This document shows, piece by piece, positions 1 through 9,448 of a DNA stretch of 64,000 bases; position 1 is the first letter of the stretch, and each line of letters begins with the position of its first letter. The stretch is taken from assembly GCA_021791055.1 (NCBI GenBank), contig JAJYXI010000028.1, forward strand, positions 1 through 64,000, written 5' to 3'. Source of the stretch: Nitrospirota bacterium (GTDB taxonomy: Bacteria > Nitrospirota > Thermodesulfovibrionia > Thermodesulfovibrionales > Dissulfurispiraceae). A program made the translations under genes and the position numbers. The notes under the pieces were generated by a model, which ran no database searches, had not been told where the DNA came from, and saw only the letters and a program-made list of their open reading frames with translations.

Positions 1-443
1 ATAAAACCCTGAAGCTCCTTTGGCTCAAGCAGCCTGTCAGGCGGATTAGCATCTTGAAGCATACAGGCTTTGGTAATTTTTCTCAGAAGGTTAATAACAC
101 CGTAACTGATAATATCTTCAGGAAATGACTCGGGGGCATTTTCTATCAGCAAAAGCTCTCCATACCAGCTTTCTTTTGTGGGAGCGATTCCTGCACAGTC
201 ATCTCCTCGAATAGCCTTTGGAGTTGCTCCTTTTGATAGTGCCATATTCCTGATACCCATATTTACAAGTTGAAGCCCCCTCATGGCAGGATTTGAGCCA
301 AGACCATGCCTCCCCTTTGTAATGGGGAGGAAACGGAACAAATTAACGCCGGAACAATAGATGAATGTACCATCGCCTCTGCTTTTATCAGGCCTTATCA
401 CAAAATACATGAAATCGTTAATATACTGGTTTCCATACAACAT
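1..443 (-). CDS. hypothetical protein, 3' end truncated by window edge
   Basis: Open minus-strand frame from ATG at 443 (MLYGNQYINDFMYFVIRPDKSRGDGTFIYCSGVNLFRFLPI...) to the window edge; absent from the ORF track because it has no stop inside the window. Family not recognised. Confidence 0.5.
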   Translation of the reverse strand, partial: MLYGNQYINDFMYFVIRPDKSRGDGTFIYCSGVNLFRFLPITKGRHGLGSNPAMRGLQLVNMGIRNMALSKGATPKAIRGDDCAGIAPTKESWYGELLLIENAPESFPEDIISYGVINLLRKITKACMLQDANPPDRLLEPKELQGF

Positions 444-451
444 CTGTAGTC

Positions 452-2131
452 TTACTTCTTCCCCTTCTGAATCTTTGCCCATTCGTCCTTAAGCGTTACT
501 ATGCGGTTGAAGACGAGGCTGCCTGGTTTTGAGTCAACACTATCAACGCAGAAATAGCCCATTCTTTCGAACTGGAATCTGTCTCCGGGCTTTGCGTCTT
601 TCAATGAAGGCTCAAGACGGCATGATTTCAAAACTTCGAGGGATTTTGGGTTTATATAATCCGTGAAATCCTTTCCTTCTTCAACATCGTTTGGATCTTC
701 TTTTACAAAGAGGTAGTCATAAAGCCTGACTTCGGCTTCAATGGCATGAGGAGCAGAGACCCAATGGAGTGTTGCCTTGACCTTTCTGCCATCAGGCGCA
801 TCGCCGCCCCTTGTCGCTGGGTCGTATGTGCAGTGGAGTTCGACTATCTCTCCGTTTTCATCCTTAACAACACTTTCGCATTTAATGAAATAGGCATACC
901 TCAGCCTTACTTCACGTCCCGGAGCAAGACGAAAGAACTGTTTGGGCGGAGTTTCCATGAAATCGTCTTTTTCTATATAAAGCACCTTTGAGAATGGAAC
1001 CTTTCTTGTTCCTGCATTCGGGTCTTCAGGATTGTTTATTGCATCCAGCAATTCCTCCTGACCTTCAGGATAATTATCTATTACCACCTTAAGAGGACGA
1101 AGCACAGCCATCATCCTTGGAGCAACCTTGTTTAAATGCTCGCGCACGCAATACTCAAGGAGTCCCATATCCACAAGGCTTTCTTTTTTGGCAACGCCGA
1201 TGCGGTTGCAGAAATTCCTTATCGCCTCAGGCGTATAGCCTCGCCTTCTGATACCGGCAAGAGTCGGCATTCGCGGGTCATTCCATCCCGAAACATATCC
1301 TTCATTCACTAATCTGAGAAGTTTTCTTTTACTGACTACCGTATGGCTTAAATTAAGCCTTGCGAATTCTATCTGCTGCGGGTGATGAATACCGAGTTCG
1401 TCAAGATACCAGTCATACAAAGGCCTGTGGTCTTCATATTCCATCGTGCATATGGAATGCGTAATTCCTTCTATGGAATCGCTCTGCCCGTGGGCATAGT
1501 CATACATAGGATAAATGCACCATTTATTCCCTGTGCGGTGGTGATCCTCGTGCTTTATACGGTACATCACAGGGTCGCGCATGTTGATATTGCCTGATGC
1601 CATATCGATCTTTGCGCGCAGGGTTTTTGAGCCGTCAGGGAATTCCCCCTTTCTCATGCGCTCAAAGAGATCGAGGTTTTCATCAACAGAACGGTTCCGA
1701 TATGGGCTCTCCTTACCCGGCTTTGTCAAAGTTCCGCGATACTCGCGTATTTCTTCGGCGCTTAAATCACAGACATATGCCTTGCCCATTTTGATTAACT
1801 GCACTGCCCACTCGTACAGCTTATCAAAATAGTCCGATGCATAATAAAGCCTGTCTCCCCAGTCAAAGCCCAGCCATCGCACATCCTCTATAATGGAGTC
1901 AACATATTCCTGTTCCTCTTTGCTCGGATTTGTGTCGTCAAATCTGAGGTTGCAATATCCTCCGAATTCTGCAGCCAGGCCGAAATTAAGGCATATGGAT
2001 TTGGCGTGTCCTATATGCAGATAGCCATTTGGTTCAGGCGGGAATCTTGTAATGACCTTACCGCCGTGCTTACCTGCATTAACATCTTCTGCGACAATGG
2101 TACGAATAAAATTGGGAGTCGATATTTCCAT
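452..2131 (-). CDS. glnS: glutaminyl-tRNA synthetase
   Basis: 559 aa; class I motifs [23 protein letters not shown] and VVSKRKL; full-length GlnRS. Confidence 0.97.
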   Translation of the reverse strand: MEISTPNFIRTIVAEDVNAGKHGGKVITRFPPEPNGYLHIGHAKSICLNFGLAAEFGGYCNLRFDDTNPSKEEQEYVDSIIEDVRWLGFDWGDRLYYASDYFDKLYEWAVQLIKMGKAYVCDLSAEEIREYRGTLTKPGKESPYRNRSVDENLDLFERMRKGEFPDGSKTLRAKIDMASGNINMRDPVMYRIKHEDHHRTGNKWCIYPMYDYAHGQSDSIEGITHSICTMEYEDHRPLYDWYLDELGIHHPQQIEFARLNLSHTVVSKRKLLRLVNEGYVSGWNDPRMPTLAGIRRRGYTPEAIRNFCNRIGVAKKESLVDMGLLEYCVREHLNKVAPRMMAVLRPLKVVIDNYPEGQEELLDAINNPEDPNAGTRKVPFSKVLYIEKDDFMETPPKQFFRLAPGREVRLRYAYFIKCESVVKDENGEIVELHCTYDPATRGGDAPDGRKVKATLHWVSAPHAIEAEVRLYDYLFVKEDPNDVEEGKDFTDYINPKSLEVLKSCRLEPSLKDAKPGDRFQFERMGYFCVDSVDSKPGSLVFNRIVTLKDEWAKIQKGKK

Positions 2132-2184
2132 AGCTTGAATATTTTAACACATCAGAATTATATAGTTGTGTTAAAATAGAACAA

Positions 2185-2268
2185 GCCGAAGTGGCGGAAT
2201 TGGCAGACGCGCCAGGTTCAGGGTCTGGTGGTCGAAAGGCCGTGCGGGTTCGACTCCCGCCTTCGGCA
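2185..2268 (+). tRNA. tRNA-Leu (anticodon CAG)
   Basis: GCCGAAG...CTTCGGC acceptor pairing; anticodon stem CCAGG-TTCAGGG-TCTGG; long variable arm; T-arm GCGGGTTCGACTCCCGC. Confidence 0.95.
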
Positions 2269-2275
2269 TTACCCT

Positions 2276-2300
2276 CCTGAAAAGTCTTTGACTTTTCAGG
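2276..2300. repeat. perfect inverted repeat CCTGAAAAGTC-TTT-GACTTTTCAGG
   Basis: 11-bp arms immediately downstream of tRNA-Leu; core AAGTCTTTGA also occurs in the hairpin at 26085-26114. Position accurate to about 1 bp. Confidence 0.7.
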
Positions 2301-2320
2301 AATATTCTCATTTCCTAAAA

Positions 2321-2467
2321 ATGAAAAAGACAACCGTAAAATTAATCAAGAAGTCTTCCAGAGAAAAGATCCCTGTATCGTCCCTAAAAGGAAAGGTAGT
2401 GCCGTCCAAGAAGAGAAAACTTATGGAAAAGGCATTAAAAGAGGAAGATAAAACACTTCAAAGATGA
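2321..2467 (+). CDS. small basic protein (48 aa), translationally coupled to the RNA ligase
   Basis: MKKTTVKLIKKSSREKIPVSSLKGKVVPSKKRKLMEKALKEEDKTLQR; 4-nt overlap with the ligase start at 2464. The longer ORF-track start lies inside the tRNA. Confidence 0.5.
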   Translation: MKKTTVKLIKKSSREKIPVSSLKGKVVPSKKRKLMEKALKEEDKTLQR

Positions 2468-3594
2468 GCACACTTTATCCGGACTTCTTAGAAAAGTATC
2501 TCACAGAAAAAGAAATAACAACACTTAAAGAAAGAGAATCCCTCCACACATACCAGTTTAATGAACTCACCTTCGTAAGGCTTTCTCAGGAATATAAAGA
2601 CTATCCGAGGGGTGCTGTTTTTTATGAAAAAGGCATTATCCCGGGCTATCCGAGGATTATGAGAATCCTTCATCTTGAAAACGGGATAAACCGCTATTTC
2701 AAAGACAGTTTCTATGTTGAGGAGAAGGTGGACGGCTACAATATAAGAATAGCTGTCATAAACGGGACTCCACTTGCATTCACAAGGGGAGGATTTATAT
2801 GCCCATTCACGACAGACAGAATCCCTGACCTTATTGACACAAACTTTTTTAAAGAATATCCAGAATACATAATCTGCGGAGAGGTCGTCGGTCCGGGCAG
2901 TCCGTATAATACAGAGGCTATCCCGTATGTTGACGAAGATGTTGTCTTCCTTGTCTTTGACATTTTAGATGAAGAGGGAATACGCCTCCACATAGAAGAA
3001 AGATACAAGATATTTGAACGCTTTAATATCCAGCAGATAAGAAGATGGGGGCCGTTTAATGTATCGGGCGGCACATCTGATATGGATGAAATAAAAAAGA
3101 TTATCCTTGAACTTGACAGGGACGGCAGGGAAGGAATAGTGATCAAGCCTGTTTCCGATGGCAAGTCTGTAAAGTATGTTACGCTCTCTTCATGCCTCAG
3201 GGATTTGGAGGCAACGGCACATCTCATAACAGAGCTTCCTGCAGGTTTCTTTACGCAGAGGATATTGAGGGCTGTGTTTTTCTGCCACGAATTCGGAATA
3301 CCACTCAGCAGCGAATACCTTATAAGCTCTGCAAAGGCATTGTATCTCATCCCTGAACAGACATTAAAAAAGGTTGCGGATGGCGAAAGCGTAAAGGAGT
3401 TTTTTGATGTCAGGGTGAGAAACAAAAATACGGTGGATGAACTCATACAGCACCTTAATCGTTCAGGAGTTCGAATACAGCTTGTATCTGTAGAAAAATC
3501 GGGTGATCATTACAGGGCAAAATTTTACAGGATTTATATCAAAGGCACGCGGGAACTCAGGCACAGGCTCATGGGCAAAGGATTTTTCGACTAA
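2464..3594 (+). CDS. ATP-dependent RNA ligase, Rnl3 / Pab1020-like family
   Basis: Nucleotidyltransferase motif EEKVDGYNIRI, then FICPFTTDR, IICGEVVGPGSPYN and REGIVIKP; archaeal-type Rnl3 architecture. Confidence 0.88.
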   Translation: MSTLYPDFLEKYLTEKEITTLKERESLHTYQFNELTFVRLSQEYKDYPRGAVFYEKGIIPGYPRIMRILHLENGINRYFKDSFYVEEKVDGYNIRIAVINGTPLAFTRGGFICPFTTDRIPDLIDTNFFKEYPEYIICGEVVGPGSPYNTEAIPYVDEDVVFLVFDILDEEGIRLHIEERYKIFERFNIQQIRRWGPFNVSGGTSDMDEIKKIILELDRDGREGIVIKPVSDGKSVKYVTLSSCLRDLEATAHLITELPAGFFTQRILRAVFFCHEFGIPLSSEYLISSAKALYLIPEQTLKKVADGESVKEFFDVRVRNKNTVDELIQHLNRSGVRIQLVSVEKSGDHYRAKFYRIYIKGTRELRHRLMGKGFFD

Positions 3595-4334
3595 CCCTCT
3601 GCCTTCCCTGAAAGCAGCTCTGTCCTTTTTATGGCGCTCATCAGATAGTCCTTGAACTTTTCAGGGAAGAGCCACCTTATGCCCAGCTTTTCTGCCCATT
3701 TTACCAAACCCTGGTCTGCCGTAATCAGCAGGGCATCAAGCTCCATTGCGAGCAAAAGCAAGTCAACATCCTCCTTGCTGTCTATTATGCCCTCTCTCAA
3801 TGCCTCCCTGTATTTCCTCCTCATGTCCTGAATAATCTCATCTGCCTTCCTGCTTTCAGCGCTCCTTACAGCCTTCTCTGCAACCCTCAATCCCTTGTTC
3901 ACCCTTTCCCTTATGTCTTCAATCAATTCATACAAAAGGAATGCAGGGGTTTTCAGGTCATGCTTTTTCGGAGGCTTCTGGTGCAAGATCAGGAGGAGGT
4001 CTGCAGGTATTTTATCCCGCTCCACAAAATGCAAAAGCTCCTCAAATATGGATGGGGGCATATAAAACTCAAGTACATGTATCTGAGCTGCGAGGAAGAG
4101 GAATGTTTCCAATGCCTCTGTCGGCGTACTTCCAAGGCTCATCCTCACATCAGGGTTTACAAAGAGGCTTGTATCAAGAACAACCCTTAACGGCTGTGAT
4201 GGGTGATGGGTAATGAGTGATGGGTCTGCTTTTGAGCTTTTATTTTTTGTCTTTAAAGTTTTTTTGCCTTTTAACTCGTCACTCATCACTGATAACTCAT
4301 CACTATTCTTACGCTTTGCAGGTGCCATATACAT
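3591..4334 (-). CDS. PIN-domain protein, RNA-ligase partner (MJ_0950-like) family
   Basis: VVLDTSLFVNPDVR... and DVDLLLLAMELDALLITADQGLVKWAEKLGI (PIN acidic residues); convergent with the ligase, stop codons overlapping. Start set at internal Met rather than 4466 because the longer ORF runs into lapB-like. Confidence 0.8.
   Translation of the reverse strand: MYMAPAKRKNSDELSVMSDELKGKKTLKTKNKSSKADPSLITHHPSQPLRVVLDTSLFVNPDVRMSLGSTPTEALETFLFLAAQIHVLEFYMPPSIFEELLHFVERDKIPADLLLILHQKPPKKHDLKTPAFLLYELIEDIRERVNKGLRVAEKAVRSAESRKADEIIQDMRRKYREALREGIIDSKEDVDLLLLAMELDALLITADQGLVKWAEKLGIRWLFPEKFKDYLMSAIKRTELLSGKAEG
4198..4308. repeat. two 7-bp-period arrays in the N-terminal region of the PIN gene
   Basis: GATGGGTGATGGGTAATGAGTGATGGGT (4198-4227) and TCACTCATCACTGATAACTCATCACT (to 4308). 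Confidence 0.8.
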
Positions 4335-5622
4335 CAAGGCGGTATGTATTCCATTCCATGCACTGAGGACATCTCCCTGACCAGTCCTCTGACCTGAAAC
4401 CGCAACTGGAGCAGCAGTACTGAATCCTGAAGGGCCGACGTATTCCGCATGCCTTTTTGAGCTCATCCAGTGCTCTCTGAATCTGGTTCCTCTTTATATA
4501 CAATTCACCCCGTAAGCTGAAAAGCTCTGGCACAGAGAAGACATTCGTATCTATGGAATTCAATAAATCCATTGCATCATCAACCATCTCAAGCCTGTAA
4601 TAAAGCTTCCCAAGGAGAAATCTCAGCCCGTTGTCCTGCGGGTTTTTCGCTATGGCATTCCTGTAAAATCTTATCAACCGTCCTGGCTCTCCGACATTTA
4701 TGAGCAGGTCTTCAAGCCTTGCGAGTATTATTATCGATTTAAGCTGTTCATATGCCTTCTCCAGAAAGTTTATCGCCTCCTCTGTCTCACCCTTGGTCAA
4801 AATAACCTCTGCCAGGCCGAGATATGCAGGGATAAAATTGTCATCCATCTTAATCATTGTCCTGAATGCCTTTTCTGCCTTCTCCAGTTCGCCGCTTTCG
4901 AGGCTTGAGCGTGCATATTCATATTTATAGCCGAGCAGTCTGTGTTCTTCCTGCTGTTTGTCGCTTTCGCTGTGCTCGAGCTTGATTATTGTCTTCTGCA
5001 GGGACAGGAGGTCATCCCACATGTCCTTCTTTTCGAGGATTGCACGCTTTCTGTAAAGGGCAGTAAGGTTTTCAGAGTCTATATCCAGTATCTCATCAAG
5101 GTATTTAAGGGCATCGTCATATCTCTGCATCCTTTCCATAACTATTTCTATGGAAAGGAGAGCCTGCAGGTTTTTGGGATTTATGTCCCTTGCCTTTTTG
5201 TAATGCTCAAATGATGCTTTGTAATCTTTATTGTTTAGAGATATGTCTCCAAGCCTTAAGAGGGCATCTATATGATCAGGCTCTTCCTTGAGTATCTCCC
5301 TTAAGGCCTCCTTTGCCTCTTCTTCTTTATCGCCGAGTATGGCATTCAAAACCTTTGAATATAATTCCTGTATCTTCGCCTCTTTCTTTTGTCTCTTCTG
5401 ATACTGAAGGTTGTCTATGACACGCTTTGTATCACGGATAAAAAAGACAATGAGTATTGCGAGCGCTCCCACCGTCGTTGAAAGGAGTATAAGGGCAATC
5501 TTCGGGATTTCATAAGCACTTCCAAAGGGGACCTTTACTGTCACCATATCCTTATTTTCTACTGCGAATAACCCGAGCACTGCAAGAAACACTAAAAATA
5601 CCAATATCGCTATCTTGCCCAT
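4309..5622 (-). CDS. LapA/LapB-like TPR protein with C-terminal rubredoxin-type metal site
   Basis: N-terminal two-TM LapA-like segment (FAVENKDMVTVKVPFGSAYEIPKIALILLSTTVGALAILIVFFIRD), TPRs, C-terminal CSSCGFRSEDWSGRCPQC. Confidence 0.8.
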   Translation of the reverse strand: MGKIAILVFLVFLAVLGLFAVENKDMVTVKVPFGSAYEIPKIALILLSTTVGALAILIVFFIRDTKRVIDNLQYQKRQKKEAKIQELYSKVLNAILGDKEEEAKEALREILKEEPDHIDALLRLGDISLNNKDYKASFEHYKKARDINPKNLQALLSIEIVMERMQRYDDALKYLDEILDIDSENLTALYRKRAILEKKDMWDDLLSLQKTIIKLEHSESDKQQEEHRLLGYKYEYARSSLESGELEKAEKAFRTMIKMDDNFIPAYLGLAEVILTKGETEEAINFLEKAYEQLKSIIILARLEDLLINVGEPGRLIRFYRNAIAKNPQDNGLRFLLGKLYYRLEMVDDAMDLLNSIDTNVFSVPELFSLRGELYIKRNQIQRALDELKKACGIRRPFRIQYCCSSCGFRSEDWSGRCPQCMEWNTYRLDVYGTCKA

Positions 5623-6059
5623 TAGTGATGATACTCCTTGCCTTTTATAATTGTCATCGCCCTGTAAAGCTGTTCCAGAAATACCAACCTTGCCATTTCA
5701 TGAGTAAGGGTCATTTTTGAAAGGGCAATGGCGCCAACCGCCTTTTCTCTAACCTCCTCCGAAACGCCGTATGGACCGCCCATTACAAAATCAACACTGC
5801 CCTTATCCTCAAGGAATCCGGCAAAACCAGTTGAACTGAATTCCTTTCCCATCTCATCAAGCAAAACATAAGACCCTGTCTGTTTCAATACTTTTCTGCC
5901 CTCTTGGGAAAGCGCCTCATCCCTTGTCTTACCCTTTTCATCCTTTATTTCTATGATGGATACCTGCGCCATATGTTTTAACAAACTCAGATAACGATTA
6001 ATTCCTTCAATCAGATACCGCTCCTTTGTCTTCCCCACCCAGAATATCCTTATCTTCAC
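5622..6059 (-). CDS. rlmH: 23S rRNA (pseudouridine1915-N3)-methyltransferase RlmH
   Basis: MKIRIFWVGKTKERYL..., VDFVMGGPYGVSEEVREKA...LSKMTLTHEMARLVFLEQLYRAMTIIKGKEYHH. Confidence 0.96.
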   Translation of the reverse strand: MKIRIFWVGKTKERYLIEGINRYLSLLKHMAQVSIIEIKDEKGKTRDEALSQEGRKVLKQTGSYVLLDEMGKEFSSTGFAGFLEDKGSVDFVMGGPYGVSEEVREKAVGAIALSKMTLTHEMARLVFLEQLYRAMTIIKGKEYHH

Positions 6060-6433
6060 CTACCACTTCTCACTTCTAACTTCCCACTTCCTACTTCCAG
6101 AGGCACTCTCGGTGCATCAAGCCAGAATTTTTCGAGTTCATAATATGCCCGTGTCTCTTCTTCAAAGACATGGACGATAATATCGCCGTAGTCCATCAAG
6201 ACCCACCGGGCGGTGTTCAGTCCTTCGATGCCTGCGGGCTTTTGCCTGTGTTCCCTTAATTTCTTCTCTACATTTTCGACGATTGCCTTGACCTGTGTGG
6301 TGCTTTCGCCAGAGCAGACGACAAAATAATCTGCAATTATCGTAAGGTCTTTTAATTCGAGGACAACCGTGTCCTTTGCCTTTTTATCAAGTGCCGCCTG
6401 TGCAGCCTCTATTGCCTTAGCCTTGCTTTCTAT
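6056..6433 (-). CDS. rsfS: ribosomal silencing factor RsfS
   Basis: Read by eye; absent from the ORF track. ESKAKAIEAAQAALDKKAKDTVVLELKDLTIIADYFVVCSGESTTQVKAIVENVEKKLREHRQKPAGIEGLNTARWVLMDYGDIIVHVFEEETRAYYELEKFWLDAPRV. No ATG/GTG/TTG start; ATA preceded by AAAGGAG. Confidence 0.85.
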   Translation of the reverse strand: MESKAKAIEAAQAALDKKAKDTVVLELKDLTIIADYFVVCSGESTTQVKAIVENVEKKLREHRQKPAGIEGLNTARWVLMDYGDIIVHVFEEETRAYYELEKFWLDAPRVPLEVGSGKLEVRSGR

Positions 6434-6492
6434 GTGCGTAGCGCTCCTTTCCGATTTTTGTGAATATTATAGCAGAATTCAGAGGCATTTTT

Positions 6493-7230
6493 TCAGGATT
6501 CAAGCAAAAACTGAACTAATGCCACCGATACAATTGCCGCTGTCTCTGCACGGAGAGTCCTTTTGCCAAGGGTTGTCCTGATAAAACCGTGATCTTCAGC
6601 CAGTTTAACTTCTTCAGATGTAAAACCACCTTCAGGGCCAACAAGAAGGTGAATGGGTGAATGGGTGAATGGGTGAATGGCTAATTTTGAAATTGCATCT
6701 TTCAAGGATAATCCGCCCTCTTCCCAGAAAATAAATCCATTCATTTGCTGTGAACAATGAACTGTGAACAGTAAACCAAACTCAACCGGCTCGTGAACAG
6801 TGGGAATTATCGTCCTACCACACTGCTCTGCAGCCTCCTCTGCTATCTTCTGCCACCGTTTTACCTTTCTCGTTTCCTTAACAACACACCTCTCGGTGAT
6901 AAGTGGAATTATCTCTTTAACGCCAAGCTCCGTGGCCTTTTGAACTACCATATCCATCTTTTCGCCCTTCGGTATTCCCTGACATAAGATAAGATTTAAT
7001 GCAGATTCGGTATCCAGCGCCGTTTCACTGAGTATGTTTATAAAGACATGCTTTTTTGAAATCTCAACAATCTCCGCCTCACATGCCTTCCCTTTGCCGT
7101 CAACTACCGAAATCCTGTCGCCCCTTTTGCATCTTAGGACAGAAGTGAGATAATGCGATTTGTCCGCATTAAGTTTAATGCCCTGTTGTTTTTCTATATC
7201 TTCAGGAGGGATATATATTCTCATATGCAT
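6493..7230 (-). CDS. rsmE: 16S rRNA (uracil1498-N3)-methyltransferase RsmE
   Basis: LILCQGIPKGEKMDMVVQKATELGVKEIIPLITERCVV, LLVGPEGGFTSEEV, LGKRTLRAETAAIVSVAL; carries repeat-encoded insert AIHPFTHSPIH. Confidence 0.95.
   Translation of the reverse strand: MHMRIYIPPEDIEKQQGIKLNADKSHYLTSVLRCKRGDRISVVDGKGKACEAEIVEISKKHVFINILSETALDTESALNLILCQGIPKGEKMDMVVQKATELGVKEIIPLITERCVVKETRKVKRWQKIAEEAAEQCGRTIIPTVHEPVEFGLLFTVHCSQQMNGFIFWEEGGLSLKDAISKLAIHPFTHSPIHLLVGPEGGFTSEEVKLAEDHGFIRTTLGKRTLRAETAAIVSVALVQFLLES
6651..6683. repeat. 7-bp array (GAATGGGT-type) in rsmE
   Basis: GAATGGGTGAATGGGTGAATGGGTGAATGG; encodes IHPFTHSPIH. A second degenerate array lies at 6747-6775. Confidence 0.9.
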
Positions 7231-7374
7231 AAAGAATTATGCCATAACATATTGAAAACTTGACAGCCTATAGATGATTTGATATGTTTTTGATTGTGAA
7301 GGAGATACGGAAATCCGACTGTTCAGCCATATTCAAGTTATCTGCTCATAGCGGGCAGAAAAAGGAGGTTTGGC

Positions 7375-8232
7375 ATGTTTAACAATAAGCATATTATAGG
7401 GGTTTTATTTTTGTGCTTTGTAATAGTTGTAGGAAATTTTAGTGCGACTGTACAAGCACAACCATCTTCTACCGGAGGGAAATTGCTTACCAACGAGAGT
7501 ATTATCTCACTCGTGAAAACTGGTTTGAGTGACACAGCTATTATTTCCCTGATTCAAAAGTCGCCGACGCAATTCGATCTGAGTCCTGAATCTTTGGTCA
7601 GACTCAAGGGAGCAGGTGTCAGTAACTCAGTAATCGAAGCAATGATAGGAAGCCAATCTTTGCCAGCTAATAGCGAGAAGGCATCTCTAATTCCTACTGC
7701 TTATGGATTTTATGTGGTTGATGAAGGTCAGTTGCGGGAACTAAAACCATCACCCGTAATCACAAAGATAGGTTTGCAACCGGGTGGGCCGCGAAGTAGG
7801 CTTGCTGGTAGTGCTATGGACGGCTTTGCAGGTGAACCACCGTTTAGTATCGCAAGTCAGGCACCAATTTTTATCGTCTATCAGCAGAATGTGAATCCGA
7901 ACGACTTTCACCTCGCTAATCTTGTATATGTCAGCACAAAACAGGCAGGGCAATTCAATTATTTCGGAACAAACCCTATGTTTTTCCGTAACCTTTACGG
8001 TGTCAATGAGTCAGACATAATCAGGATAGACTTATGGCGACCGAAAGCCCAAATTCCACTCCGCATAGAACCAGTCGAGGGGAAGACTGGTATGTTCAGA
8101 TTGATTCCGAACTCACCACTCAAACCAGATAAATATACACTTTACCTTAAAGACGCTATCCATCTCGATGGAACAATTTTTATATCAGAGACTGATCGGC
8201 AAAGTTCAGCATTTTACTTTAAAGTTGAGTAG
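7375..8232 (+). CDS. secreted hypothetical protein
   Basis: Hydrophobic signal peptide then LLTNESIISLVKTGLSDTAIISLIQKSPTQFDLSPESLVRLKGAGVSNSVIEAMI; RBS-like AAAGGAGG upstream. Confidence 0.7.
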   Translation: MFNNKHIIGVLFLCFVIVVGNFSATVQAQPSSTGGKLLTNESIISLVKTGLSDTAIISLIQKSPTQFDLSPESLVRLKGAGVSNSVIEAMIGSQSLPANSEKASLIPTAYGFYVVDEGQLRELKPSPVITKIGLQPGGPRSRLAGSAMDGFAGEPPFSIASQAPIFIVYQQNVNPNDFHLANLVYVSTKQAGQFNYFGTNPMFFRNLYGVNESDIIRIDLWRPKAQIPLRIEPVEGKTGMFRLIPNSPLKPDKYTLYLKDAIHLDGTIFISETDRQSSAFYFKVE

Positions 8233-8290
8233 ATTTAGAAATGAGGAGAAAGAACTGTTTCTGTTTATTGATTTGCCCGCAACTGAAGCA

Positions 8291-9412
8291 TTACACCGAA
8301 AATAAATCCTTCAGCTTGTTCTTAAATCCCTTTGATTCCTCGACATTCTCTTCGCTCAGACTTGCGAATTCTTCGAGGAGTTCTCTCTGCCGCGGGGTAA
8401 GTTTTTTCGGCACATCTATATAAACGCTTACTATCTGGTCTCCCCTCTGATGGCTTCCGAGCCTCGGCATGCCTTTGCCCTTTAGATGGAAGGATTTTCC
8501 TGAGGATGTGCCTGTAGGAATCTTGAGTTTAGCAGGCCCGTTCAATGTTGGGACTTCTATCTCGCCTCCGAAAACAGCCTTTGGAAAGGATAAAGGCACC
8601 TGACAGTAAATATCCATGCCGTCCCTTTTGAAGAAGGAATGCTCATCCACATTTACCACTACATACAAATCACCCGGAGGGCCGCCGTAACTTCCGAAGT
8701 CTCCTTCTCCGCTTAGTCTAAGGCGGGAGCCGTTATCAACGCCTGCAGGAATTTTTACGGATATTTCCCTCTGAACCCTGACCTTACCGTTCCCTTTGCA
8801 ACTCTTGCACGGGTTTGTGATTATCCTTCCTGTGCCATGACACTTTCCGCATGTCTTTGAAACACTGAAAAATCCCTGCTGGAATCTTATATGTCCTGTT
8901 CCTTTGCAATTGGGGCAGGTTTCAGGTGATGTGCCTGGTTCAGCGCCTATTCCATTGCAAACATCACAAGACTGCCACCTCGGGACCTTTATGGTATTTT
9001 CAGAGCCGAAGGCAGCATCTTCGAGTGTTATATTAAGGTTGTATCTTAAGTCTGCTCCCTTTGTAGGCTTTGCCTTTTTATATCCGCCAAATGTGCCGAA
9101 AAAGTCGTCGAATATATCCTCAAATATGTCGGTAAATCCACCGAATCCTGCGCCTGCCCCGAACCCTCCGAAACCGGCACCGGCTCCGGCGCCAACGCCC
9201 TCTGATGTGCCGTACCTGTCGTAATGGGCGCGCTTTTCAGCATCGCCGAGGCATGTATATGCCTCGTTTATCTCTTTGAATTTTTCTTCTGCCTCTTTGT
9301 CGCCCTGATTCCTGTCAGGATGGTATTTTAAGGCGAGTTGCCGGAATGCCTTTTTAATCTCATCCTGAGTGGCATTCCGGCTGACTCCAATAATTTTATA
9401 ATAATCTTTCAT
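8291..9412 (-). CDS. dnaJ: chaperone DnaJ
   Basis: J domain MKDYYKIIGVSRNATQDEIKKAFRQLALKYHPDRNQ, G-rich linker, four CxxCxGxG zinc motifs. Confidence 0.97.
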   Translation of the reverse strand: MKDYYKIIGVSRNATQDEIKKAFRQLALKYHPDRNQGDKEAEEKFKEINEAYTCLGDAEKRAHYDRYGTSEGVGAGAGAGFGGFGAGAGFGGFTDIFEDIFDDFFGTFGGYKKAKPTKGADLRYNLNITLEDAAFGSENTIKVPRWQSCDVCNGIGAEPGTSPETCPNCKGTGHIRFQQGFFSVSKTCGKCHGTGRIITNPCKSCKGNGKVRVQREISVKIPAGVDNGSRLRLSGEGDFGSYGGPPGDLYVVVNVDEHSFFKRDGMDIYCQVPLSFPKAVFGGEIEVPTLNGPAKLKIPTGTSSGKSFHLKGKGMPRLGSHQRGDQIVSVYIDVPKKLTPRQRELLEEFASLSEENVEESKGFKNKLKDLFSV

Positions 9413-9448
9413 TCTACCTATCGCCTATTGCCCATTGCCTTTTGCCTG

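Noticed and set aside
2228-2467. 79-aa ORF starting within tRNA-Leu
   Set aside because: GTG start lies inside the tRNA; the ATG at 2321 is the plausible start.
2736-3446. 236-aa minus-strand ORF opposite the RNA ligase
   Set aside because: Ser-rich composition typical of antisense frames; the + strand encodes a clearly conserved ligase.
3591-4466. PIN protein starting at 4466
   Set aside because: The extension is antisense-like sequence overlapping ~157 nt of the lapB-like C-terminus; internal Met at 4334 or 4328 is more plausible.
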